From contig OW204010.1 of NCBI GenBank assembly GCA_934047225.1, positions 310,001 to 374,000 on the forward strand: 64,000 nt of DNA. The letters are read 5' to 3'. The position numbers and the translations under genes are program-made. Below are positions 21,520-34,553 of this stretch, in pieces. The stretch's first letter is position 1, and each line of letters starts with the position of its first letter. The notes beneath the pieces were generated by a model. It did not search any database. It worked only from the letters and a program-made list of their open reading frames with translations, and was not told the origin of the DNA. The DNA comes from Ypsolopha sequella (lineage: Eukaryota > Arthropoda > Insecta > Lepidoptera > Ypsolophidae).

Positions 21520-22366
21520 AAAAAAACGGCCAAATGCAAGACGTCAGACTCGCGTACCTACGTTTCCGTATTGTGTATGATAAATTTTATTTTGTGATTT
21601 TTTTCTTGAATTTCTCGACCGCTTTATTCTTCCTGTAATATTTACGTAAACACATATTACCATGATTTTTTCGTATTTTTTGGTCTACCAGTTTTGGAGA
21701 TAAGGGGGGGGGAGGACATACATTTTTTGGTGGGTTTTCAAGGATTTCTTGAATTAGATGCAACTAAATATAGCCAAACCGTATATTTTTACAATCAGCT
21801 CTTTAATACCTACAATTTAATATCCATATCGTATTTTGATAAATGTATTCAATTGCTATAGTTTTCTTGTAATTGGCCAGCTATGATCTATAATTTATAT
21901 TTTTTTCATAAGATTTCTCGAAACTAGTGCCAGTAAATACAGTAGAAGTATTTATTTTTCAATTTAACTTTTTGATATCTACAATTTGATACTCATATTG
22001 TTTTTTAGGATAATATATATATTTTGAACAATTATAAAAATTTTCATGTTTTTTTATAATAATAATAATAAAAATTCTTTATTGCACAATAACAATATGT
22101 CTGTACAGAGGCGAACTTAACGCTATAAAGCCTTTTCTTCCAGTTAACCCGGGGAGTTGTAGTAAATGTAGGGTAGTGCCCAAAAATAAGAATACATTTC
22201 ATATTTTTGCACCGTGACAATGGCAAATTAATGCTATTTTTGTGCTAAATTTCAAGTTTTTATCTTTAAGTTATGAGGCTGTGAAATACGGACGGACGGA
22301 CGGAAAACGGAGTCTCACCATAAAGGTTCCTTTTGTAACTTTTAGGTACAACGGAACCCTAATAAG
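21520..22366 (+). repeat. lepidopteran interspersed repeat, copy 2
   Basis: Decayed start (gccaaatgcaagacgtcaga), a core with ttacgtaaacacatattacc and agttttggagataagggggg, and an end with ggacggacggacggaaaacg before ggtacaacggaaccctaata. The segment 21650-21800 is found in reverse complement at 63201-63345 and flanking the BEL element. Confidence 0.6.
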
Positions 22367-23619
22367 AAAACAAATAACCCTGTGGGTGAGTCTTACAATA
22401 TTTTAATAAAATGTAGATGGTTGTGGTTACTTGTGATTGTCAAATCACAAGTAAACTAAATATAGCTTACAACAAAGAAATATTTTAATAATTTTATGTA
22501 GACGCAGAGTTTTTAAATAAAAACTCAGTTTTTCGCGAGTGCGTGTTTCTTGGTAGTCGTAACAGCCACGGCTCAGAGCGCGCTATTTTAAACTAAAAGG
22601 AAACTACTTTATACGCACCCTTAACATCTAGATATAAAACTGTAAGCCCCATCATATAATCTTAGAAGAATAAATGTTGATGAAGAAAAGAAACATTTAA
22701 AAGTTGTCTGATGTGCCAAATGAAGGGCATTTCAAGCTAATTACAGCTTTATTGGCTAAACTAAACCCATCCGTACATTGATAATTATGTTTGTAAAATT
22801 TAAAAAAATGTCTGGAGATTAGACAGATCGCCATACTGTGAGTTACTTTTACCCAAATTCTGTCTATCTAGAAGATATTATTCCGCCTGATTGTATTTTA
22901 AAGCCATTGTTTTTGTTTAGCCAGTGTATCATTTATATATTGTATGTATGTTAAGATAACTACTATAATTAGTTGTAATAGGGTTACTTTCCTAGAAATC
23001 AATCTACTATTTTAATCAGTGTTGCGTTAAGTACCACAAACGTAAAATTAAACATAGGCTTTGATAAATTAAAAGTAAGACATTAAAATCGTCATAACAA
23101 CAAACTGCTATAACTTAGCATAATAACATATAGTCTTCGTAAGCATGTACCCTCAACAACTTTCTTCAACGGGTGTGAGTGAGAAGGTCTACATCGGTAA
23201 AATCCCCCCTCAAGGATTCTGTTACAAACAAAAAGGCACTTGAACATAAAAATCAATATCTAGCACCGAAAAAAGAGGGCAAGTGAGACCCTAACGCGCC
23301 TCCCTTGCGCAGTGTGGTACATTGAACCTGATCATTTTTAGATACCAGACGAATCGAGGATTCATTTATATGTTGCTTCTTATTTTCAGTACATCCAGTC
23401 ATCCCGTCGGTTCAGGATTTAGTTTGAGTTTTTCAATATAAACAGCTGTCAGATTGTCTATAGTTAAACTTGTGTTTCATTTTTAAGTTTAACCCTTGTT
23501 CAATTCTAAAATTCTAATTAAACAGATCTTAGACAGTTTTCTTAAAGTTTAGTCTTGATTGACGACGCCTCCTACCTCCATCAATTGATTCAAAAGGTTT
23601 ACACGACTCGTTTAACAAT
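22367..23619. other. intergenic, nothing recognised
   Basis: AT-rich sequence between two copies of the interspersed repeat. No motif-bearing ORF, array or paired termini seen. Confidence 0.45.
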
Positions 23620-24136
23620 TTGGGCAAGTGCGAGTCGGACTCGCGCACAAAGGGTTCCGTACCACCACCACACAATACGGTTACGGAACTGTAAAAATAT
23701 TATAGTAAACAACAACAATATATTTATGTCATAACAACATTAACGCGACACAAACGAGCCGCTAAAATGGTAGCGCCCGGCAAACAATTCGCAGTTCCCA
23801 CTGTTTACGGAACCCTAATACCTTAACCGCTATATTTTTCCTGTAATCTTTACGTAATTCCCTATTACCAGGATTTTTTTCATATCTTTTGGTTCACTGT
23901 TTCGGAGTTAAGGGGGGAGAGCATGATAACATTAAGAAAATTGTACTTTTTCGGGGTTGTACTTTACGGTCCATTTTATTATTTTCCTTGATAGAAGTCA
24001 TATTAAAACGTATTCTGTGAAAATTTCAACTGGCTACCTATAACGGCTGTAGCTGTAGACCCATGTGACAGACGGACGGACAGATAGTGGACGCTTGGTA
24101 AATTTAATAGGGTCCTTTGGGTACCGAACCCTAAAA
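23620..24136 (+). repeat. lepidopteran interspersed repeat, copy 3
   Basis: Well preserved: gggcaagtgcgagtcggact, then cgcgcacaaagggttccgta at the left, and cagacggacggacagatagt with gggtaccgaaccctaaaa at the right. Length is about 515 bp and there is no ORF. Confidence 0.7.
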
Positions 24137-27100
24137 GTGTTTTAAATCTGTTCTTTTATCGGAAAAGTCAACAACTATGAAGCCTTCATACTTTGATCTG
24201 TCCGTGTAGCTGTAGAAAGAATTAGGGATTTTGAATATTTTTGAATGATTAACACTTGAAAGATTTACTACAGTTAATAAATTAGTGTGGAAGCAATCAC
24301 AATGAAAATGCCTAGTAAATAATTTAGGGATACAAATCAACAGACCTAAAACAAACTAAAGTGCATAATACACAAACAAGGAACGTCAATTTTATCTGGC
24401 GACGAGTAAAAAAATGCGACTAGGAGGGGTCTGAGGGGTTTGAGGGGTCTGAGGGCGCGTCGGCCAACGACCTTAGGGGCGACCCAAAATAGCGCGCGCG
24501 GGGGTCTGGTGTTAGTACCAGACCAGCGCACCACCACCACCTGGCTCCAACATGAAGTTTCTATATTTGGAACGCACGATCTTTTTGGGGCCAAGCGAGC
24601 GTTCTTGGAACACGGAATTGGGATCGACGGGCTTATAAATGATTTTACCTCTTAATTATTCTTTCATATTTACGAAAGTTGTGTATGACTTCATTAAATG
24701 CTAGGGAAACATCATATCATATCCTTAATTAATGATTTTTAAAGCAAAGTTGAAAGGTCTAATGGTGGTTTCAATGATAAGATGACTGAATTTTATGGTA
24801 AATATGGGTAAATAGCGTGATAAATAACTAAATTACAGATTAACTTATTAGCTCGATGTATTATAATTAAGAGATAAAACATTTTGTTTGTTATTATCCT
24901 AAAAATTATATTAAAAAGTGGGCAAAACAGTATCGCAAACATTCCAAATTTTATAGGAATTAACTAAGTACAGCCTTTATGTAATGTTCATTGCAAAAAA
25001 AGTCTGTCTGATTTTGTATGATGAATTTTAATCTTTATAAATTTAAGACACAATTCTAATTGACCACACACTCGCGAGATTTTACTCTTTTAATTGTAAA
25101 TTACTTATATGTTTAAACATTATGTAAGTACTCGTAATTAAAACCCCACGGAAGTTGATCTAGTTTCAAATTATATTTTACGGAGGAAATCTTTTACTAA
25201 CAAGCATCGTACATATATGTGTAGGTACACAAAGATTTATTTTAAATTTAGTACATACCTAGAATTTTGTTTTACGCAATACGAACATCGCATTTAGTGA
25301 TGAAAATTAAGAATAGGAAATATTTGGGTACCCGGTAACAAACAATTATCATCATGATGTCATATAATTCATAATACTAAGATGTGTTGATCATTCAATG
25401 TGTTACATCGTAAAATAGAACAATAGGATAAACGTAATACGCATAGTCTATTTTAAAATTTGTAATCTCTTTTAGGTACTTGAAAAAATAAACATCAACT
25501 TTTTGAGGAATCGTATGTTAACTACCTAATTCAACACTTCACTTAGATTTATGATTTTCTCACAAACTTCCAGTGACGGGACCATTTTAACCCAATGCGT
25601 CATTATCTAATCTGATTACATACACAGATATAAGTAGTTGGTTTGGTTAGTACTAGATTTTGAGACCTATTTTAAATATAAGTACTCAAAATATTCATCA
25701 TTAAAGAAATCTTTTAGCAATCTTGAAATAAATATAAGTAAGAAGAACGCTAATCCCCTTTTTCCACGAAACGATATCATAAATATTTGCAAGCTAAGGT
25801 ACGTGTTGGAGACTGTAGGTATCGAGGCGACGAATTACCCCTGCCTGTTGGTAAGGTACCGCATTCTTGCACAATATTGATAACGCAAGCACTTTAAGTT
25901 AGATCGTTGAATCACGTTCACGATCGATGACAAAGTGCTAAAGTCACACCGAGAGGATGATACAAATTGTTAATATTTACGAGATGATTACTTTTACACT
26001 AAAAACGTACTTTGTACTTTTGCTAATACAAATAATTTTAACTAAAAACCACAAAATAAATTACTCTACTCCGCGCCGTAATCTAGACTCTACAAAAAAT
26101 TTCAAAAGGTTTACCATGAATATCTTATCAGGAATTTTATGTTCCACAGCGCTGTAAACATTAGATTTGGCCATTTGACCGATAAAAGCGTGCATTAACT
26201 TAAATAGTCCAACATTATCGTCGGTAAAATGTGACCCAAGACCAAAAATAAGCAAGTAAATAAACAGATTTTAATACCTGCATAGGAAAATAAACTGCAG
26301 CAGGAAGTGCACACAAAATTAGACACTTTAATACCTTGGCAGTACCTCTCCCACACAGGGAACTATACGGACTATAAATGATGGTTAAAACATGAGCACA
26401 AAGCCAACATTTGGCCGATCCCGAAATAGTATATCGCAGGCCCCAACTAATGTTATAAACATTCTAGCACGGCGGGTGTGACTCACACATGCAAACACCA
26501 ATATAAAAAAATCAATATTTATACTCACAAATGTATATTTAGAAAACAAAAAAAAAGAATGTTTGTCCTGAAGAGGTCAAGACGCTTATGAAAAACGACA
26601 TGGTCGGTCGACTACACAATGCGCTGAAAATGCGACTATTCAAGACCATAATCTTGTAAGAAAAATTCCGACATGAGAAAATACAAAATATTAAACATGT
26701 TTAGTACTTACAGTTGCAAGGGTCTGAACGACATCACTCTATGTATGCAATTAGCAACGTCTGATGTTTTTTAACGATGGAAAATCAATAATATTTTAAG
26801 AGTACGAAATTGTTCATATTTTTCCATCGGGGCCCCGTTTTCTCCCTTCGTCTCTTCTCCGTCTCGCACGGATACTTAAAAATGAAAAACACAAGAAAAG
26901 TGTGTACCAGAAAGAGACAGATATAAGTCAGCGATTGTAAATAATGACAGGAGGAACGAATCATAACAAACGAGCGAGACAGTGAATAGTTATTTGAGAC
27001 TCGATAACAAAACAATACAAAAGTAATTTGTGTCGTAAAAATCAATGTCAATTAGGTACTTACCAGCTTATTTTATATTGTGTGTGCAAAAAGACACACC

Positions 27101-27516
27101 AAAGCTTTTGAAAACAATTTATAACCAAACAAGCACATTTTGACGGCAGCTGACCGTCCGTTCTGCTGTAGACGCCATTTGCAATTTGCAAAGCGAAGCG
27201 TGACTTTAGTTGTTTGATAAGAGATATGAACTTAACATTTTAGGTTGCATTTTGCAGTTACGAGTAAGCTATAAATTATAAATTTTTTAAACATAAATAA
27301 ATTCTGCTTATTTAGATAAATTTAATCGATTCTAGTGATAACAAACATAATCGTTTTTTTTTTAATGGCAACATCAATTTTGGCTGCGTTCAGTTTGATC
27401 GCCTGCTCATCACATCATTGACAGCAGGGTAGCATATACAAATCCAACGCGTGCAAAAGATGTTAATATCGCCGGGCGTATGTCGGTTTCAAATAAAAAA
27501 ATTGTGGACTTTTGTT
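24137..27516. other. intergenic, nothing recognised
   Basis: Mostly AT-rich. A GC-rich patch at 24420-24600 contains tandem gaggggtctga motifs. Short ORFs (for example minus 26061-26255) lack family motifs. A mildly GC-rich segment at 26820-27190 could hold a promoter or UTR exon of the minus-strand gene, but I cannot demonstrate one. Confidence 0.4.
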
Positions 27517-28412
27517 ATTGTGGACTTGGGTTAAGTCAAGTTGAAGGTAAAGGAATCGAACTTTTTTTTTTGTAGACTGCTGACGCCTTTACAAACTCCT
27601 TTTACTCTTGTATTTTTTCTGAAATATGCATTACTGTCACAGAAAAAAAAAATTGAATTATTTTTTGTATGAAAAAAATTATGTTTCAGTAAATTACTTG
27701 AAAACTTCATATTTATTTAAAAATAAATTTACTGGAGGTGATAGAGGAAGTTACAGCCAACATTTTATTTCCTTACAATTAACTGCGGAAATCTGCGCTT
27801 TCGGAACTACAGGCACTTTGAAAATATTTAATATAAAGGTCAAGGAAAACGATTTTTTTGTGATAGACTGCTGACGCTATTACAAACACCTTTTATTGTT
27901 GTAGTTTGTCTGAAATATGCATTCATTAGTTTCTGACAAAATATATATTGAATTACTTTTTGTATGGAGAAAATAATGTTTTTGTCAATTACTTGCGTGC
28001 TTCATATTTATTTAGAATGAAATTGACTACAGGTCATTGCAATATAAAAAAGCTTATCACAAAAAAAATTGTTCAATTCCTTAACCATTATATAAAATAT
28101 TTTCAAGTGCCTGTAGTTCTAAAAGCGCAGATTTCCGCAGTTAATTGTAAGGAAATAAAATGTTGACTGTTACTTCCTCTACCACCTGCAGTATGTTTCA
28201 TTTTAAATAAATATGAAGTTTTCAAGTAATTCACTGAAACGTTATTTTCTCCATACAAAAAATATATTCAATATTTTTTTTCTCAGAAAGTAATGCATAT
28301 TTCAGAAAAAATACAGAAGTAAAAGGTGTTTGTAAAGGCGTCAGCAGTCTACCAAAAAAAAAACAATTCGATTCCTTGACCTTCAACTTGACTTAACCCC
28401 AAGTCCACAATT
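27517..28412. mobile_element. foldback element with one extra direct copy of an arm
   Basis: The left end attgtggacttgggttaagt and right end acttaaccccaagtccacaat are inverted. The arms (about 310 bp, including gactgctgacgcctttacaa and acaattaactgcggaaatct) pair along their length. Between them, 27835-28040 is a second, diverged direct copy of the left arm. Non-coding. Confidence 0.75.
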
Positions 28413-29363
28413 TCTTGATATGGAACTAGTGTGCGGCGCGGAGGGCTGAACCTGAGCCAACACAAATGCAAAGTAGGATGCAGAAAAGATGCAACTGTCA
28501 ATACTATTTTTGAACCATAAAAAAGCATTTTTTACGTGTTTATTGTTTTTATACATATAGGTATATACTTTTATAAATACACTATTCATAAATCATGAAA
28601 TTAGTATGTACTACGTAATAAGTACATACTAATTCCAAGACATAAATATACTTCTATCAGATTAGTTAATAAGTAGTAGTAAAATAAGAGCTCAACGACA
28701 TTTTTTTTTGTTATTTATTTTCAAAAACCTGGTCAAACTTATATTTTTATTTATTCGCATAAACAAGGCTTTCGTAACGCATTTTTTTGTACTTTAAAAA
28801 CCTGATGGTTTTTTTTAGTGGCGCCTGAATTTGTAAAAGTATTACATACAATTTTAATACTAGTAATAATTTTCAAGGAACTACTTGATATATCACTAAC
28901 TTTTATACCAGAAATTAATTCTACGTCCTTAATTTACCTACAAAAAGGTACCAGTCTTGATGTAGTAGACAAACTCGGTTTTTTTAAATGACGCTTGGCG
29001 CCTCAGAATAAGAATACTTGGCGCAGGGCATCTTTGACTCCCCTTCTCCCCGAAATTGGAGAGGCTCCCAAAGGCTAGCGATCGTTATCGGTAGATATTG
29101 GTTCATTCGATAGTTGATACACAGTTACTGTGGCAAGTAGCATCTTTTCTTGCGGAAAACTAAACTGGATGAGCTATCGAACCCTACTATACAAGCCACA
29201 AACTTATCTGTTCCGGTAGTGAAGACTGTCACCCAGTGAATATAGAAGCCATTTTAGTTTGGCCCATCGGAACAGACAAGTTTGTGTCTCTGTTGGTTAT
29301 CTGTTATTTTAACAGGTAAAAAAATGGTTGTTTATTTATCCATCACACACCCATCGCCGCAAC
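28413..29363. other. intergenic, with a 90-bp hairpin
   Basis: cacaaacttatctgttcc at 29197 pairs with ggaacagacaagtttgtg ending at 29286, a small snap-back repeat. Nothing else recognised. Confidence 0.5.
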
Positions 29364-29614
29364 TAGGCTTGCTATCCGTCCCAGATTTTCCGGGACGTCC
29401 CGCTTCTGGGTCAACTTTTGGCCGACCCTACGTGACACCTCGCGGGACGCCCTTTTGTCCCGGAAATAAGTGATTATATGATGTTAGGTATCTATCTCGG
29501 TCCAATTACCCTCAGCCTGAGTAATTTGTAATGACTCGCGAGGAGCGATCGTTGTTCATAAATTATTTGAACATGAAAGAGGCACCTGGTTTTCTGCATA
29601 TCTTGTAGATGGTA

Positions 29615-29734
29615 GCTTCGATTCCACCTTCAAATGCATCAGCAGAGAGAGTGTTTTATCTCTGTGGAAATGCCTAGACAGACAGCAGAAATAAGCTGTC
29701 TCTCGACCAGGTCAAGGCTGAACTACAGATTTAA
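29615..29734 (+). pseudogene. hAT transposase C-terminal dimerisation domain remnant
   Basis: It reads PPSNASAERVFYLCGNA, a stop, then TDSRNKLSLDQVKAELQI. This matches the hAT C-terminal pattern P(S/T)xxAxSERVFSxxGxxxxxxRxxLxxxxxxxLxxL. It contains an in-frame TAG and no catalytic region, so it is non-functional. Confidence 0.75.
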
Positions 29735-29924
29735 ATTAATATTGACCAAAAATGAAGCAAATTTTTGGAAAACAAAAAAATTGTTAAAATGAGCAAAATC
29801 GCAAAATATGTATGTACAGTTTTAAATGTAAAAAATAAATTTAATTTAATAATTAAAAATATTTTTGTTGATTTTTTAAATTAAATTATTAAATAATATG
29901 TATTTTTGTTTTTCTAACCACATT

Positions 29925-32240
29925 CAAAATTCAAAATTCAAAAAGTTTATTTTGCAAAGTAGGTATATTATTATATAATACACGTTTCACAAGTCAAATT
30001 TTAATCTTATAAAAATATATGTAATAAAATAATAAATGTACATGAACTACTTAGATTAAATGTTTTTTTAATTTATGTAGCACTATATATACGATTAAAA
30101 TTATAGGTAAAATATTATTATACAAGGTGAAATCCAAGCAACCGCCCGAACCCATACCGGAGACCCGGCCAGGGACCAGGAACAGGTTCAATGATCACCA
30201 ACCGAGCCCCCAGCACGAATCCAGGCAGCCGACCAAATCCCATCCTATATACTACATAGTAATAGGTTACATATATAAATACATGCCTACCTCCGCCCAT
30301 TCGATTAGTCTTGCTAAGAAGAACGGGCAAGAAACTTGGCAAGATCATGTCTTTTTTTTTTTAACATAAACTTATACTATACATCAAATTACTTATATCT
30401 ACTTTAACCAAGGGATAAGAAAATACAAGACAGCAGGAATTCAGAATAATGAAAAAAGAAAAACATATATATCTTTGCCTACCTGTCTCATATAGTCTAT
30501 TTCCTTTTACAGTCTGTAATTAATTAATGTTAACTCTTAAGAGGAATCAAAAGTTAGGAAATTATATTAATTAATTAAATTATTACCTACTATCATCAAA
30601 ATCAGTATCACTATAACACCATGCTTCACCATCATCCAAATATTCATTTATTTTATAATATGCCTTTTTCAGTAGGCCCTGCTTAATATACTGTTTAAAC
30701 TTATTCTCTGACAAAGTAAGGACCTCCTTTGGAAGTTTATTGTAAAATCTTATACCATGTCCTACGAAAGAGGTACTCACTTTGGCGAGTCTGATTTTTG
30801 GAAAAGCCAGTTTATACTTATTTCTGGTTTCCTTACAATGTTGCTCACCAAGCCTTGGGAGAGACTCAACATTTTTTCTGACATATCTAAGGACTTGGTA
30901 AATATATTCACAAGGAACAGTTAATATATTAATTTCTTTGAACTTTTCTCTTAATGAATCCCGGTGCTACATATTATAAATAGCCCGAATTGCTCTCTTC
31001 TGCAAAACAAAGACTGCGTCTGTATCCGCGGCTCTACCCCATAACAGCATGCCGTATGACAAAATGCTGTGAAAGTAACTAAAATAGACTAGTCTAGCAG
31101 TATCTACATCAGTAATTTGCCTTATGCGTCTAACAGCGTATGCGGCCGAACTAAGTCTACCACATAGGGCTTCTATGTGGGGACCCCACTGAAGACGAGA
31201 GTCTACCGTAATGCCCAAAAACTTAGTTTCGTTAACTAACTCCAGCTTGGACCCCTGCAAAAGCAAATTACAATCCACTTGAATTACATTTGGTAACGTG
31301 AATTTTATACATTTCGTCTTTTTTGCGTTTAAAACTAAATTATTTACAGTAAACCAATCAAGCACCAGTGATAAAGTTGTATTCGCGTCGTCAAGGATAT
31401 CTTTACGTCTATTAACTTTAAAAATAAGTGACGTGTCGTCTGCGAATAGTACTATCTTAGTTAAGTCTTTAATTAAATAGGGAACGTCATTTATGTAAAT
31501 TAAAAACAGCAAGGGCCCCAATATGGAACCCTGCGGGACACCCATTTTAACTAATGCTCCACATGATTTTACCCCATTAATGTCTACCTTTTGAATACGA
31601 TCACTAAGATACGACTTCATTAACGCCAAAGATTTGCCCCTCACTCCGTAGTGATCTAATTTACATAAGAGTGTTTCATGATTAACGCAATCGAAGGCTT
31701 TCGAGAGGTCACAAAATACACCAAATGCATCCTGCTTTTCTTCCCAAGCATCAAAAATGTGCTTAACTAAAGCAACTCCTGCATCTGTGGTTGACCTCCC
31801 TCTAGTGAATCCATATTGTTCACAGTGAAGCAACTTATTAAAATTAAAATGAAATAACAATTGATTAAAAACTATTTTTTCAAAAACCTTACTCAAAACC
31901 GGTAAAACTGACACAGGTCTATAGTTTGATGGGTCACCGTTGTCGCCTGATTTAAAAAGGGGGATCAATTTACTAAACTTCATTAAGTCAGGAAAGACAC
32001 CATCATCTACACATTTATTAAAAATTAATGCCAAATAAGGAGCTATTAAATCAATAACAGAACTTATAACTTTCACAGATAGGCCCCATAAGTCCTCGGT
32101 TTTTTTCAAGTTAAGCGATTTAAATGCTTTAATTACAGTTAATGAATTAATATGTTCAAAAGCAAATACAGAAAGACACTGCGGTACGTTATCTATTAAA
32201 AGATCCTGCGCAAGCCCAGTATTGTATTGTTGTGTGTCCC
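29925..32240 (-). mobile_element. 5'-truncated LINE (CR1/L2-like) inserted in the hAT element
   Basis: A minus-strand element with a reverse transcriptase reading frame (32247-30583), a 3' UTR (30582-29950 or so) and a tail made of repeated ttttgaa units (about 29925-29950), the short-repeat tail style of CR1/L2-type LINEs. No endonuclease domain remains: the 5' end is cut at about 32230, against hAT sequence. Clade assignment is tentative. Confidence 0.7.
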
Positions 32241-32247
32241 GCGTCAT
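30583..32247 (-). pseudogene. LINE reverse transcriptase (one nonsense codon)
   Basis: Motifs in order: IPLFKSGDNGDPSNYRPVSV, EQYGFTRGRSTTDA, VFCDLSKAFDCVNHETLL, GVPQGSILGPLLFLIYIND, VLFADDTSLIF (catalytic ADD) and NETKFLGITVDSRLQW, then the thumb and C-terminal region ending EAWCYSDTDFDDSR. A single TAG at 30969-30967, just after RAIRAIYNM, interrupts an otherwise continuous frame. The first dozen residues derive from the flanking hAT end, so the annotated start is not native. The enzyme would copy LINE RNA at a nicked target, but the upstream endonuclease is missing. Confidence 0.88.
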
Positions 32248-32354
32248 ATATCCAAGTCCCGGATGTCAAGCTGGGTAATCCCGGAAATGCTTTTTTTGGA
32301 GTTGGCAAGCCTAGCCGCAACCCGTTGCAGAGTTCATCGCTGCTGCAGCTGCGC

Positions 32355-33740
32355 CAGCGTGACCACATGTGGTAGATTTTCACGTTTTTGTTATAATTAA
32401 GGCTTGTTTTGGTAGTGAAAAATATTGTTTGGTAGGTTTTGGTACATTTACACATTTTTTATTTTTTCCCCGGTAGATTTTGGATCAAGTATATGGCAAC
32501 CTTATATTTGGTAGGATTTACGGGGTTTCTCCGTCCTATTTCGTTTATCTAGTTTGCCCGTTTGCATACGTGGATATATTTACAGACTATCGGCGCTCTT
32601 TTTTTAACAAAAACAGATATATACGAATATGCGAGAAAGATACAAACATTATGTAGGTACCTATGATACTTGGGGATGAATGACGTGAGCACGCGTATGA
32701 AAAGTTGATTTCATACGACTAATACAAGTACTATGAGCTGTATGTAGGTCTGTTGAGCCCAGTGTTGCCACCTTAGCCCTTTTCGGGCTAGATCTAGCAC
32801 TTTTTACGGTAGTTGAACTCTTTTTTTGATGATTTAGCCCGAAAAGAGCAATCTAGCCCTTTTCGTTATGTGTATTTTTATAGTTCTGTGAACCTAATTA
32901 AAACTAAAACCAGAAACAAAATGGGGCTAAAAACAATGATATCCATACTACGTATACGATGGGGTTTAAAACGACTGAGAGAGTCTTGCTGTTCACACAA
33001 GGTGTCAACTGAAATAATAAAAAACTGTAGAATTTTCGTTCAAATCCGCAAAAACGCAGATGCCAATCAGCCATTAACTTTTTCTGCTTCAGCAGGTACG
33101 ATTTTTAACAAATTCAATAACTTAGTTTTAATTACTCTGTTGCATTTTCTGAAATTACTTACTAAATTTCAAATAAACAATTTTTAGCACTTTTGATGGC
33201 AAAATTTGCTAAATCTAGCCCTTTCTAGCTTGTCCAACTACTCTTTTTCAAAAACAAAGGTGGCAACACTGGTTGAGCCACAGCCACCTATACTTACTTA
33301 CTACTAGGCGACTGTGGTATGGCACATGTCGAGAGCGAATTCTTCGTTTTTGTAATTTAATTTATCGCCATGAAAAGAAAATACTTACCTAATTTATTTA
33401 ATAATAGGTACCTGATTTATATTTTGTAAGTACCTGATCCCCAAATGTTAATATGCATGACAGATAAATTTTTGTACAAAGATGTTAATTAGGTATAATA
33501 CATAAGTAATAAAGGGAAAGGTGAATAACAATGAAATATAGTTTATTTCATGTCTATTTTATCACGTTAGAAAGATAGATTTGTGATAGTTTTTGACCAA
33601 GGCTCTGGTAGATTTTGGTAGTTTTTTAAAGCTGCAAAAGTAGATTGACCAATTTTAATGTGGTCACGCAATGATCTTCCAGCCCAGGCTGGATTGTGGT
33701 CACGTCACGCTGACAGCCGCTGACTGTCTGTCTGAGTCTG
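32355..33740. mobile_element. probable hAT-type element hosting a second hAT
   Basis: Starts CAGCGTGACCACATGTGG and ends GTCTG, with agctgcgc immediately left (32347-32354) and again immediately right (33741-33748), an 8-bp duplication. gtggtcacgtcacgctg just inside the right end mirrors the left terminus, and ggtagattttgg subterminal repeats occur near both sides. It contains the complete nested element 32760-33271. The right terminus looks disturbed, so the boundary is less certain. Confidence 0.55.
32760..33271. mobile_element. nonautonomous hAT element, 512 bp, exact 8-bp duplication
   Basis: The 15-bp termini cagtgttgccacctt and aaggtggcaacactg (rechecked at the right end as aaaggtggcaacactg) are inverted. 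The flanks gttgagcc (32752-32759) and gttgagcc (33272-33279) are identical. Subterminal tagcccttttcg and cgaaaagagc motifs form further hairpins. The ORF inside has no transposase motif. Confidence 0.9.
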
Positions 33741-33764
33741 AGCTGCGCTGTTTTACATGCTCGC

Positions 33765-34545
33765 CAGTGTGACCATCTCATAAATGTCGAATCTGCCAGA
33801 GAGTGGGCAAAAAATCTGCCAAAACCTGCCACACTTGGCGCCAACAATGCCAGAAATATGCCTTCATGGAAACGGAAAAAAATACACTCGAATTCAATGG
33901 AATTTCTTTAATCAACAAAATTATTTAACAATTTTCTTATAAATTGTACCTAAACGTAACATTTACTCTACGTGTCAATATTTGCCTCGTCTTCTTTTTC
34001 CGTGTAGTACATAGATTTTGAAGACATCTTTTTGATCATATTTTTAGTCGGTTTAAAGGAGACACAGTCTCCGTGTTCCTTAATCCCCTCTTTTGTTATA
34101 ATTAAAGCTGAAACATTTTGGTTTAGGAACCTATTCCTTATTTTTGTTTTTATTTAAAGTCACCTGAGAGAATATTCTCTCGCACGAAGCGTTGGACATG
34201 GGCGAACATAATAAAGCTTTGGCGAAATTTGTAATACTTGGGTATTTTGTAGCCCCATTCGCGTCCTTGACTTTTCCTATCACTCCCCAAAATTTGTCTA
34301 CACTCAAAATTGTGCTGCTGGTGCTACTTCATTTGTAATCTAATTATGTATAAAACCTAATGTAATCACTTATAAAAAAGATGAATTCATTGAAAATTCA
34401 AATTAGGTAATGTGAATTTTCTTGGAATCTTTGAAATCTGCCAAAATCTGCCTCTTTTGTAAATCGTCAGCATGATCTGCCACAGACAAAATTTAAGAGC
34501 GAAATCTGCCAAAACGGCAGAAATCTGCCACAAATGGTCACACTG
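33765..34545. mobile_element. nonautonomous hAT element, 781 bp, exact 8-bp duplication
   Basis: The termini cagtgtgaccat and atggtcacactg are inverted, and the flanks atgctcgc (33757-33764) and atgctcgc (34546-34553) are identical. Aatctgcca motifs repeat near both ends, a common subterminal arrangement in hAT elements. No transposase is encoded. Confidence 0.88.
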
Positions 34546-34553
34546 ATGCTCGC

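Larger units (their letters stand above)
29364..32313. mobile_element. hAT element with 8-bp target duplication, interrupted by a LINE
   Basis: The termini TAGGCTTGC and GCAAGCCTA are inverted, and related subterminal tccgggac/gtcccgg motifs occur on both sides. The flanks gccgcaac (29356-29363) and gccgcaac (32314-32321) are an exact 8-bp duplication, as hAT transposases make. A piece of hAT transposase C-terminus lies inside at 29615-29734. Most of the interior is a minus-strand LINE. Confidence 0.82.

Noticed and set aside
25638..25880. 80-codon plus-strand ORF
   Set aside because: Low-complexity Lys/Asn/Ser composition typical of random AT-rich DNA, with no recognisable motif.
26061..26255. 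64-codon minus-strand ORF with protein-like composition
   Set aside because: No family motif, no splice context and AT-rich surroundings. Not supportable as a gene.
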